A program made the position numbers and the translations under genes. From Strobilurus pachycystidiatus (lineage: Eukaryota > Basidiomycota > Agaricomycetes > Agaricales > Physalacriaceae), in contig JAHLMK010000014.1 in assembly GCA_019915135.1 (NCBI GenBank), positions 558,001 through 622,000 of the forward strand: a DNA stretch of 64,000 nucleotides. The letters run 5' to 3'. How positions within the stretch are numbered: the stretch's first letter is position 1; every line of letters begins with the position of its first letter. Of the stretch, positions 55,379 to 64,000 are shown piece by piece. The notes below the pieces were generated by a model. It saw only the letters and a list, made by a program, of their open reading frames with translations. It was not told where the DNA came from and searched no databases.

Positions 55379-56522
55379 GGATGTCGGAAGCAGGATCGAC
55401 GCGCATACAATCGACAATCTCGCCGCCTTTGATCGGAACATGTGTAATTGCCTTCGTGCCTTCCGAATCCTTGTTCAGGACTCCTCTGCTTGATTCTTCT
55501 CGCCTCCAATATGGCCCACTGCCAGTGTGGCCGGTGAAAGAGCGCGTTTGAAGACTTCTTGACAATACCATGACGCCACCTTTCTGATGGCTCAGACTGA
55601 GTATCACAAAGACTATCTCTAAATCTGACAAGGCAAGAGCATGCACAGCCCATTCTGCCAGTCAGTCGGTTATCTCATGTGGCGCACTTTCAAGGTGGCG
55701 ATCGGTGTTACCTCGGTAAGCGCCGAGGGACACTACTCAATCGGAGTCGATTGACTTGGTCTTGGTGGTTCAGATAATAGATGCAAGTTGTCGGATCAAC
55801 CAGCAAGACCATCCGTTTTGCCGCCAGTATGGCCCACTCCCAGGGTTGTGCATGTACAGATTGTCAGTGACTGCAGGCGAGCGTCGTGGAAAACCTCAAA
55901 TACCATTACGTTCTAAGCTTGATTGAAATTTGCGAGAAAGAACTGAATGCTCGGCGGATCTCATCTGAATCGCACAAGCCCCGTCATGATGCTCTAGTTC
56001 AAGCCCAGAGCTCAGATGATGGTTTGCCTCATTGAACGGCACCGGACCGGATGACCACCGGGGCAAATAGGCTAGCGGGCTACTCGAGCTGACCCACGCA
56101 GCTCGCGCTAGAATGTGGCGTACATAATGAAAAGGGTGCTAATCTTCCGACGCGAGTACCGATATGATCAATGTCCTGGGAACGGAGTTCGTTTAGGCGA
56201 CAAGCGTGAGTAGACATGCCTATGGCATAAAGTGTCACCTTGCAGATGACCTTTTACAAGTTCTAGAGCCGAAACGACACGAGTCCTGCATTTTGGCGTC
56301 AAAGACAGGGAACGGTGATGACGTCGGGAATTGCCTTATATGGGCTGAGATTACCCGGAAAATGCCAAGTGTGGGTGGAGCGTTTTTGACCCGTGCCCTG
56401 TCAGTCTCCACATTCGGGTGCTTATTATTATCCCCCTCTCTGCTCTGCTCTTCCCTCCATACACGTCGAGCTCGCTGTTCTCGACGTCCGTCACGCTCCT
56501 TCCCGCGCTGTGCCCGCTGTGA
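55379..56522. other. Intergenic between divergent genes (unit 2)
   Basis: Identical to 48146-49289. Probably the promoter of the complete RNA-binding gene. Confidence 0.45.
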
Positions 56523-58998
56523 ATGGATTCCCGACGCCCTGTATGTTGCTCGCGCCCCTGCCCGCGCTGGCTGATGCTCATGAAATCCATCGATTCCCCG
56601 CTCTAGGATGCGTCGTCGCGATCTCCAATGCCTATTGCCTCGCCCGCCCCCGCGTTGGCTCCGACCAACGATGACATTGAAGCCGTGATCCAAATGGCAA
56701 CCTCTGCGCGGCCGTCGCCGGACGGAAGAACAGGCCCGCCGCGCGACACCCGCACCCAGTTGTTCGTCGGCAACGTGTGTTCCGCCTTTATTTTGGTTCA
56801 CTTTTTGCTCATTTCCGGCTGTAGTTACCGTATCGCGTTCGCTGGCAAGACCTGAAGGATCTCTTCCGGCAGGCGGGCACAGTCCTCCGAGCTGATGTCT
56901 CTCTTGGGCCAGACAATCGCTCTCGCGGGTATGGAACTGTGCTGCTGGCAACTGCTGAGGATGCTGGACGGGCTGTGGATAAGTTCAATGGATACTCTTG
57001 GCAGACGCGGACACTGGAAGTTCGTCCCGACCGCCTACCTCCGGACTTTGACAATACAGCCTCCGCTGTGCCATCTCCGTACCCTCTTCCCGACCTGGAA
57101 TCGCTGTCTCTGTACGGCATTGATCGGCCGACATCCTCCAGTGGCGGCGGAGGCAAGAACCTCTTCGTGGGGAATGTCAGCATCGCGTCTTCTCTCCGTG
57201 ACATCACCTCTGATATCCTTATTTAGCTGCCCTTCCACTGCCAGTGGCAGGATCTCAAAGATCTATTTCGCCAGGCGGGAACCATAGTTCGCGCTGATGT
57301 TGCCCTTGGTCAAGACGGCCGCTCAAGAGGCTTCGGCACAGTTGTATTCGCTACTGATTACGACGCAGACCGAGCGGTCAAGATGTTCAATGGGTAAGTG
57401 ACATCATTTTCTGTCCATTCTACCAGTCGTCTTCATTGCAGTCTAGCTATGAATACAACGGACGCCCATTGAAAGTTCACTACGATAAGTTTTCGTCGTC
57501 GGGGACTGGTGCTACGTCTCCCTCGTTATCCTCCTTTGGACAATCGTTGATGCCGCCATTCACAAGCCAACAACCCAGCTCCTCATCCCACCCCAATCAC
57601 ATTACGCTTCCTCCAGGGTACCTCGACTTCTCGGCACCCAATTCGCCTTACGACATCTACCCTCCACAACTCCAAATGTCGATGCCCCATCCCCACCATA
57701 CGCATTCCCACATCCATCAACCTACCGCAGAAAAAGAGCCCATAAGACCGCCTTTAGCGATGTCCTCAGACAATACGTCGTCATCTACTAATTCCTCTTC
57801 AGGATCGACGAAGCTGTCCTTTGGATCTTCTCCAAACTCCCACTCCGCACCATCCTCCAGGACCTCGGAAGGAGCTCCGACATCTTCGTCGCCGCAGAAT
57901 CGTCCTTCTCTGCAGCAGCAGAGTTCGTCCTCATCTCACTCATCACATCCTCATCATCCCGGTCCAATATCTATACCTCCACCTCCAGCACCTACGTCGT
58001 TCAATATGCATCAGCACATGCATCAAATGTCCCCAGCATTAATCTCTCCCATGTATCCCATGTCTCCCATCCATGTAATGCCGATGACGCCGCACGGACT
58101 ACCTCCTATCACGCCTTCCATGCCACCGTTCACGTTCTTGCCATCCTTTGGGCAGCCTATGAAGACTAGCGAGAGCGAAATGTCGATGAACGGATTCCAC
58201 ATGCATCCATACACGATTCCCTCCTCGTCTCTATCACAGATACTGCCTGAGACGCCCACACCGCCGACAGCTCCATTAGAAGGAGAAGGCAATACTCTCC
58301 AGCCTGCCGTCAAAGGCGAATCATCCTCGTCTTCAGCGAAGTCATCGTCTCAGAGTCAAGCTTCATACAAGCAGCCAGAACCCTCACGACGACCTTCGCA
58401 ATCGCATGTCTTGCAAGGACCGCATCTCACACCCTTCTCACCAGGACTCGCCATGTCCCCGGGCGCGTTCTGGGGCCGCAACCCGTACATGAACCCCGCA
58501 CCCGGCGCGCCTGTACACCCGTACCAAGGCAGCCCAGTCATGTACCCCATCCCAAGTCCGGGGATGTATCCCATGCCTAGCCCAGGCGGGTTCTCATTGC
58601 ACCCCCACCCGAGCCCGGGCGGCTTCTTCTACTCTGGGGCGATGGTGGAGCCCAAGGGGTACTTCGACAGCGTCATGTCGATGAGCACGAGTGGGTCTGG
58701 GGAAGGATACTTTGGACTAGGGTCCGCGGGCGTGGAAGGTGAGATTCTGAGGACGAAGGAGCCTGCCAGCGAGGGGTCCTCGCGGCTGGAGACTGTGACC
58801 GAAGAAGGGAAGGGCAAGGGCGCGCCGGTTGAGATTGACGATATCTTCTTTTCGTCTGGGTCGCATGCGGCGGCGTCGAGGACGCACTCGATGAGCGAGG
58901 GCGACAGGCGGCCGACGATCTCGCGAGAAGCGGGGTCGGATCCTACCCAGCTGTATGGCTCGAGGAGCGCGGTGCAGAGCCCGGACGAAGAGATTTGA
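56523..58998 (+). CDS. RNA-binding protein, two RRMs and a long low-complexity tail
   Basis: The start is ATG 56523: the short exon MDSRRP joins DASSRSPMPIASP through a GT-AG intron in phase, better than the internal ATG at 56630. RRM1 reads TQLFVGN | LPYRVRWQDLKDLFRQAG with RNP1-like RGYGTVLLAT. RRM2 reads KNLFVGN | LPFHCQWQDLKDLFRQAG with RGFGTVVFAT and ends FNG | YEYNGRPLKVHYDKF. Introns split both RNP2 motifs at the same Asn codon, suggesting the two RRMs arose by internal duplication. The tail (57463-58998) is Ser/Pro/His/Met-rich and disordered, with repeats such as YPIPSPGMYPMPSPGG. The RRMs resemble those of the SR protein at 26-27 kb (QDLKDLF). A cytoplasmic or nuclear mRNA-binding role is likely; the exact orthologue is not assigned. 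Confidence 0.85.
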
Positions 58999-59633
58999 TG
59001 CCCTCTGTTCTTTTTATGGTTGATCTGTTGCACTAGCATATATTTCTCTTTCCTCGCGCATAATTTATGTACCTTCTTATCTCAGTCTGCTGTGTGGTCA
59101 TCATCACTACTACATATTCCTTTTTTTGACACGCATTCTTTCTCCTCCTCCTCGTTGCATCTTCAATTGTTTATCTCTCTCTACCCATCGCAAGCTATTA
59201 CCAGTGTAGTATCGTGTACACAAAATGTAGAATGGCATTCTTTCGGAAATGTACATATAACATCGGTCTCGACGTCTTGGTTCAGCGCTCAGCGCTCAGC
59301 CCGGGTGACTTACCGGTTCCAGGCGAGGAGTCTCAGGAGAGTTTGTGGCTGTGCGCCATCTCTCCACTTTGAACTACGACGCGACCGGCAGCTTCGTAAA
59401 ACGAATCTTTCCTAAATCACTACGTGCTGGCCTCTTGCGAGTCCATTGCGAGGCTTGTATAAGTAAGCCACTGCTTACCGGCGCGTTGCTTTGATCATCT
59501 CATCTACGTTCTTAGTAGACACCCTAAGGCTACAGTCTTTGCATTGTGTCCCTTGAATCGGCGCCAAGTACGTTTACTCAATAGTGTTCGACACCAGGCC
59601 CCCCAGTTATTGAAATGCAGTCATGTCAAAAGG
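58999..59633. promoter_or_regulatory. Upstream region of F-box gene, part of a tandem repeat
   Basis: 59160-59275 and 59338-59398 are closely repeated at about 61648-61768 and 61901-61970, upstream of the next F-box gene (shared words TATCGTGTACACAAAATG and GTTTGTGGCTGTGCGCC). It is probably the duplicated promoter and 5' flank. Confidence 0.6.
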
Positions 59634-61289
59634 ATGTCCGATCCAGCTCCAGTTGTTCCATCGCCTGCTCCGTTCTTCGATCTTCGTATATTGGAGGAAT
59701 TGGTCGCATCGAATGAACTCCCCGAAGTACAATCCATCCCGAGCTTGAAAGGATACAAGGATCTCCTGCAGCGCCAAATCTTCGAGGCAAGGGCGGAGCT
59801 TGAGAGTGCGATACGCGTCGTCGAGAATCTCTCGAAAAAGCTCGTGGGGCTTCGGGTCACTCTACGACACACAGAGGCGGTCCTACATCCTATCCGCGGA
59901 ATCCCAGCGGACGTCCTGCAAATCATCGCTTCCCATTTTGTCGCTCCCCCAGAGGATGTTATGACGATTGACTTCGACCACGATCTTGATGATGCTCGCA
60001 CGCCGCTGCTTCATCCTCTCAACTCTCTCGACACCATGAACACCCTCTGGGCAATGTCCCAAGTGTGCCGGCATTGGAGACAGGCGCTCGTCGGCGCACC
60101 ATCATTGTGGTCGACAATCTCTGTTCCCTTGGACTTCGCCCAATCGCCTCAGGTTCAGAGAGCCGTTTACGGTCAGATCTACCTTCTTCAGTTACAACTC
60201 CAGAGAGCCAAAACGTACCCTCTTACGGTGCTTTGCTGGAGCAGGGCCAACCCAAACCGGGAGATCCCTCTTCATCCCGCGTTGGCTGTCTTGGCACCGC
60301 GATTGGGCGGCGCACGAAATCTTCGTATACGCCTGCCTCGGCATACCACAGAGGAGTTCCTGGATGGCCTCAACTTGGAGGATTTGCAGTGGCTATTTTG
60401 TCACTGCAGTGCTGCCTTTCCTACCAGAGAACCATCGCCACCCTTTGATCTAACCGTCTGTCTCCACAATCAATTGCGCTACGTCGATCTTGGAGGGAAC
60501 GGCGGATGTATGGGTGCTGCTGAGCAAAGCAACGTCAGTTTACTCCTACCAAAGAATGTAGTCCGCTATCGAGGTCTGGTCATCGGAGGACAGGCAGACC
60601 TTCAGACGTTGTCAGGGCTCAGCCAGTTGCAAGAATTGGCCATCTGTTCTTGCAATTGGGCAGGCTTTCAGGGCGCACCGACAGCTGATGGTGCTCCCGT
60701 CCATCTTCCAGCTCTACGAAAATTGTACGTGGAGTTGACAATGAGCGGAGAACTATCAAATGTTATTCGCATGCTCGACGCACCTAATCTTCGGGAACTC
60801 ATTGTCACCGTTGATCAAGACGAGGGTGATGGCATATTCGGCATCGAATCGCCATATCCCAGCCTACAGAACATCGAAACCTTGCACATCCACTTCTCCA
60901 GTACACTCGAGGAGGGGCAACCGGAAGATAATCTTCGACTCCTTCGTTGGGTTCCAAACGTCAAGAGTCTGACCATCCTTGCCCCGTCATTTGATTTTGC
61001 TCTTATCGACCTACGCGACTCCCTCGTTGGACCTGGACTGTTACCTCGTCTCCAATCTCTGCGTCTTCTCGGAGATCTCGAACGTGATATGTGCAACAAT
61101 ATCATTGATATCATTGCTAGTAAAAGGGCGGCGGGCAGAGCTTCAGCATTGCGTTCTGTCGTTCTGTCGGAACCCCTTTTCGGGGCGGACGATGCGCATG
61201 GCGCAGTCCTGCAGCAGTTGGTCGTTGATGGCCTGGACATTGCGTACGATGGGCGGGACGACGTGGAATACCTGAACTTCATGCGTTGA
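59634..61289 (+). CDS. F-box-like protein, tandem paralogue A
   Basis: Intronless frame; the start ATG 59634 (MSDPAPVVPSPAPFFD) aligns with the paralogue at 62189, although the frame is open from 59544. About 551 residues: a helical N-terminus (LKGYKDLLQRQIFEARAELE), an F-box-like segment (GIPADVLQIIASHFVAPPED), WAMSQVCRHWRQALVGAPSLW, then leucine-rich patterns (LRYVDLGGNGGCMG, LSGLSQLQELAICSCNW, LRELIVTVDQDEGDG) and the end DGLDIAYDGRDDVEYLNFMR. Probably an SCF ubiquitin-ligase adaptor. It is closer to its tandem neighbour than to the gene at 23.3 kb. Confidence 0.84.
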   Translation: MSDPAPVVPSPAPFFDLRILEELVASNELPEVQSIPSLKGYKDLLQRQIFEARAELESAIRVVENLSKKLVGLRVTLRHTEAVLHPIRGIPADVLQIIASHFVAPPEDVMTIDFDHDLDDARTPLLHPLNSLDTMNTLWAMSQVCRHWRQALVGAPSLWSTISVPLDFAQSPQVQRAVYGQIYLLQLQLQRAKTYPLTVLCWSRANPNREIPLHPALAVLAPRLGGARNLRIRLPRHTTEEFLDGLNLEDLQWLFCHCSAAFPTREPSPPFDLTVCLHNQLRYVDLGGNGGCMGAAEQSNVSLLLPKNVVRYRGLVIGGQADLQTLSGLSQLQELAICSCNWAGFQGAPTADGAPVHLPALRKLYVELTMSGELSNVIRMLDAPNLRELIVTVDQDEGDGIFGIESPYPSLQNIETLHIHFSSTLEEGQPEDNLRLLRWVPNVKSLTILAPSFDFALIDLRDSLVGPGLLPRLQSLRLLGDLERDMCNNIIDIIASKRAAGRASALRSVVLSEPLFGADDAHGAVLQQLVVDGLDIAYDGRDDVEYLNFMR

Positions 61290-62188
61290 CGGTATGCACA
61301 TCTTCGCCGTACAATGCATACCCTGACACTGTGCATCGACAGCGTCCTGCCTTGTGGACAACACGTATCATTCCCTGTCTTCTCTTGTTCAAGTCTGTTT
61401 GTGGAGAACGCACTCGATGTCCCAAGGCGGCAAGCGGCCAACGATCTACCTAGAACCAAAGTCGGACCCACGCTGGTCATATGTATATGGCTTGAAAAGC
61501 GCCTTGTACTTAGACGATGAGATCTGTATGCCGCTATCTTCCGTTTTCGGTTAATCTGATGGACTGGCGTGTATTCCTTCCACCACATATCTCTTGTTCT
61601 ACTGTTCAAATTGTCTGAATCTTTCTGCATCCTTCCTCTTTGTTGCCTCTTCAATTGTTTATCTCTCTACCCATTGCAAGCTATTTCACGTATAGTATCG
61701 TGTACACAAAATGTAGAATGGCATTCTTTCGGACATGTACATATAAAATCGGTTTCGATAACTTGCTTCAGCGCGTCATTCCTACTTAAAGCATTCCACA
61801 ACTTGAACTGATATTCTGATTGGGAACCAACGTTTTGTAGCCCAACTGGCCTTCATCATCAGATGCTTGCATAATTTGACGATCGCGACCAGAGATGCGA
61901 GAGTTTGTGGCTGTGCGCCATCTCTTTACTTTGAACTTCAACCACGACGCGATCGGCTGGCTTTGTAGACCTAGCTCACTACGGCACTGCGGCTGGCGGC
62001 TTCCCATGATTCCTTGAAAGCCTGTATAAGTGAGTCTCTGATTACTGGCGCGGTGCTTGAATGATCTGGACCTATGTTTCCAGTAGTTTTTGCTTTGTGC
62101 TATTCCAAGCGCCACGTAGGTTTCGTCAATAGCATTTGACATGCCGTTACCAGTCACTCAACTCCAGTCGTAGACAGTCTGAGGACAT
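61290..62188. other. Intergenic spacer of the F-box tandem repeat
   Basis: The first 200 bp match the 3' flank of the next F-box gene (63779-64000), and the part from 61648 matches the 5' flank at 59160-59400. So the repeat unit of about 2.5 kb includes gene plus both flanks. No other gene seen. Confidence 0.6.
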
Positions 62189-63778
62189 ATGTCCGATCCA
62201 GCTCCAGCCTTTCCCGAACCTCGGAAATTCGAGAAATTGAAAGCATCGAATGACGTTCCCGAAGTAGAATTTATCCCGGGCTTGAAAGGATACAAGGATC
62301 TACTGCAACGCCAAATCTCTGAGGCAGGGCAGGAGCTCGAGAGTGCGATACGCGTCGTCGAGAATCTTTCGAAGGAGCTCGCGGAACTTCACACCATTCT
62401 ACGACAAACGGAGGCGGTCTTACATCCTATCCGCGGAATCCCAGCGGACGTCCTGCAGATTATTGCTACCCATTTTGTCGCTTCCCCAGAGGATGTTATG
62501 ACTATTGACTGTGACCGCCACAACTCCCTCAACACCAGAAACACCCTCTGGGCAATGTCCCAAGTGTGTCGGCATTGGAGACAGGCTCTCGTCGGTGCAC
62601 CATCGCTGTGGTCGTCGATTTCTGTTCCCTTGGATTTCGCCCAATCGCCCCAGGCTCAGATAGCCGTTTACGGTCAAATCTTCCTTCTCCAGTTACAACT
62701 CCAGAGAGCCAAAACGTACCCCCTCACGGTGCTTTGCTGGAGCCCAGCCACCCCAAACTGTGAAATACTTCCTTACCATCCCGCGTTGGCTGTGTTGGCA
62801 TCACGAATGGGCAGTGCACGAAATCTTCGTACACGCCTGCCTCGGCCTGCCACAGAGAGATTCTTGGACGGCCTCAACCTGGAGCATTTGCAGTGGCTGT
62901 TTTGTCAGTGCGCTGGTGACTATCCTGCCAGAGATCCATTGCCACCTTTCAATCTAACCACCTGTCTCCACAATCAATTGCGCTACGTCGATCTTGGAGG
63001 AAACGGATGGATGGGCGTAGATGAGCAAAGCAACGTCAGTCTACTCCTACCAAAGAGCGTAATGAGCTATCGAGGTCTGGTCATCGCAGGACCGGCAGAC
63101 CTTCAAACGTTGTCAGGGCTCAGCCAGTTGCAAGAATTGGCTGTATGCTCTTGCAGTTGGAGAGGTGCACCGACAGCTGATGGTGCTCCCGTCCATCTTC
63201 CAGCCCTACAAAAATTGTACGTGGAGCTGACAATGAGTGGACAACTATCAAGTATTATTCGCATGCTCGACGCACCAGATCTTCGGGAACTCATTGTCAC
63301 CGTTGATCAAGACGAGGGAGCTGGTATATTCGGCATCGAGTCGCCATATCCCAGCTTGCAGAACATTGAAAGTTTGCACATCAACTTCTCCAGTATACTC
63401 GATGAGAGGGAGGTGGACAATCTTCTACTCCTTCGTTGGGTTCCAAACGTCAAGAGTCTGACCATCCTTGTCCCGTCATTTGATCTTGCACTTATAGACC
63501 TACGCGACTCCCTCGTTGGACCTGGACTGTTACCTCGTCTCCAAACTCTGCGGCTTCTCGGAGATCTCGAACGTGATATGTGCAACAATATCATTGATAT
63601 CATTGCTAGTAAAAGGGCCGCAGGCAGTGCCTCGGTATTGCGTTCTGCCGTTCTGTCGGAACCCCTTTTTGGGGCGGACGACGCGCATGGCGCGGTCCTG
63701 CAGCAGTTGGTCGTTGATGGCCTGGACATTGCGTACGATGGGCGGGACGACGTGGAATACCTGAACTTCATGCGTTGA
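62189..63778 (+). CDS. F-box-like protein, tandem paralogue B
   Basis: ATG 62189 (MSDPAPAFPEPRKFEK) to 63778, 529 residues, no introns. It has the same architecture as paralogue A: GIPADVLQIIATHFVASPED, WAMSQVCRHWRQALVGAPSLW, LRYVDLGGNGWMG, LSGLSQLQELAVCSCSW, with the identical end DGLDIAYDGRDDVEYLNFMR. Relative to A it has short in-frame deletions, for example after the F-box segment. Both copies look intact, so selection or recency keeps them open. Confidence 0.84.
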   Translation: MSDPAPAFPEPRKFEKLKASNDVPEVEFIPGLKGYKDLLQRQISEAGQELESAIRVVENLSKELAELHTILRQTEAVLHPIRGIPADVLQIIATHFVASPEDVMTIDCDRHNSLNTRNTLWAMSQVCRHWRQALVGAPSLWSSISVPLDFAQSPQAQIAVYGQIFLLQLQLQRAKTYPLTVLCWSPATPNCEILPYHPALAVLASRMGSARNLRTRLPRPATERFLDGLNLEHLQWLFCQCAGDYPARDPLPPFNLTTCLHNQLRYVDLGGNGWMGVDEQSNVSLLLPKSVMSYRGLVIAGPADLQTLSGLSQLQELAVCSCSWRGAPTADGAPVHLPALQKLYVELTMSGQLSSIIRMLDAPDLRELIVTVDQDEGAGIFGIESPYPSLQNIESLHINFSSILDEREVDNLLLLRWVPNVKSLTILVPSFDLALIDLRDSLVGPGLLPRLQTLRLLGDLERDMCNNIIDIIASKRAAGSASVLRSAVLSEPLFGADDAHGAVLQQLVVDGLDIAYDGRDDVEYLNFMR

Positions 63779-64000
63779 CGGTATGCACATCTTTGCCGTA
63801 CAATGCATACCCTGACACTGTACATCGACAGCGCCCTGCTTTGTAGACAACGCGATTTATTCCCAGTCTTCTCTTCTTCAAGTCTGTTTGTGGAGGACGC
63901 AATCGATGTCCGAAGGCGACAAGCGGCCGACGTCACCCTTAGGACCAAAGTCGGACCCACGCTGGTCATATATGGCTCGAAAAGCGCCCAGATCTGATGT

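Larger units (their letters stand above)
50782..58014 (+). repeat. 7,233 bp tandem duplication, unit 2
   Basis: The second unit. It continues beyond 58014 into the intact 3' half of the RNA-binding gene, so the ancestral sequence was the unit followed by 58015 onward, and the extra copy is unit 1 up to the 50781/50782 junction. The lack of divergence implies a very recent event or an assembly duplication. Confidence 0.95.

Noticed and set aside
43549..58014. Interpreting the duplicated 7.2 kb units as two long terminal repeats or as a transposon with direct repeats
   Set aside because: The units contain four ordinary split genes, have no target-site duplications, and the right edge lies inside the coding region of the RNA-binding gene.

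Overview
This window is fungal, almost certainly from an Agaricomycete (Basidiomycota). Genes are split by many 45-60 bp GT-AG introns, F-box-like proteins form a local paralogue family, and the transposons are types common in mushroom genomes. No prokaryotic features, rRNA operon or CRISPR array is visible. All exon models were read by eye. 

Layout. (1) 0.4-3.1 kb: a multi-exon gene of unknown function on the minus strand, broken by a 709 bp hAT-type MITE. (2) 3.5-14.5 kb: a degenerate tyrosine-recombinase-type (Ngaro/PAT-like) retrotransposon, recognised by split direct repeats A1...B1-A2...B2 and a zinc-knuckle/RT/RNase H frame. Three later insertions interrupt that frame: a 6.8 kb DNA transposon with TA target duplication, a 1208-aa transposase and two minus-strand passenger genes; a second copy of the same hAT MITE; and a different hAT-like MITE. 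Removing each element with one target-site copy restores one continuous frame. (3) 14.7-25 kb: a TPR pseudogene, a fatty aldehyde dehydrogenase, a broken Old Yellow Enzyme gene, a PSP1-domain gene and two F-box-like genes, all on the minus strand. (4) 25.4-38 kb: a Gbp2/Hrb1-like three-RRM SR protein, an acid sphingomyelinase-like secreted phosphodiesterase, a small secreted cysteine-containing protein, an unknown helical protein, a C2H2/VEFS-box-like protein and another unknown. (5) 38.3-43.5 kb: a PIF/Harbinger-like element with long inverted repeats, split by a 1.5 kb insertion that holds a tRNA-derived SINE; a second small secreted protein gene; short tandem repeats; and an LTR-like fragment. 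(6) 43,549-58,014: a perfect-looking 7,233 bp head-to-tail tandem duplication. Each unit carries an unknown gene, a gene resembling the first part of a DUF3435/Crypton-type tyrosine recombinase, a convergent gene for a basic Ala/Pro-rich protein, and a two-RRM protein gene. The first RRM copy is cut by the junction and only the second is complete. (7) 59.2-64 kb: two tandem F-box-like genes, close paralogues of the one at 23-25 kb. 

The ordinary genes suggest lipid metabolism (aldehyde dehydrogenase, sphingomyelinase), RNA handling (two RRM genes, PSP1) and ubiquitin-ligase adaptors (F-box genes). They do not form an obvious cluster. The main interest is the nested mobile-element structure and the recent tandem duplication carrying a recombinase-like gene.
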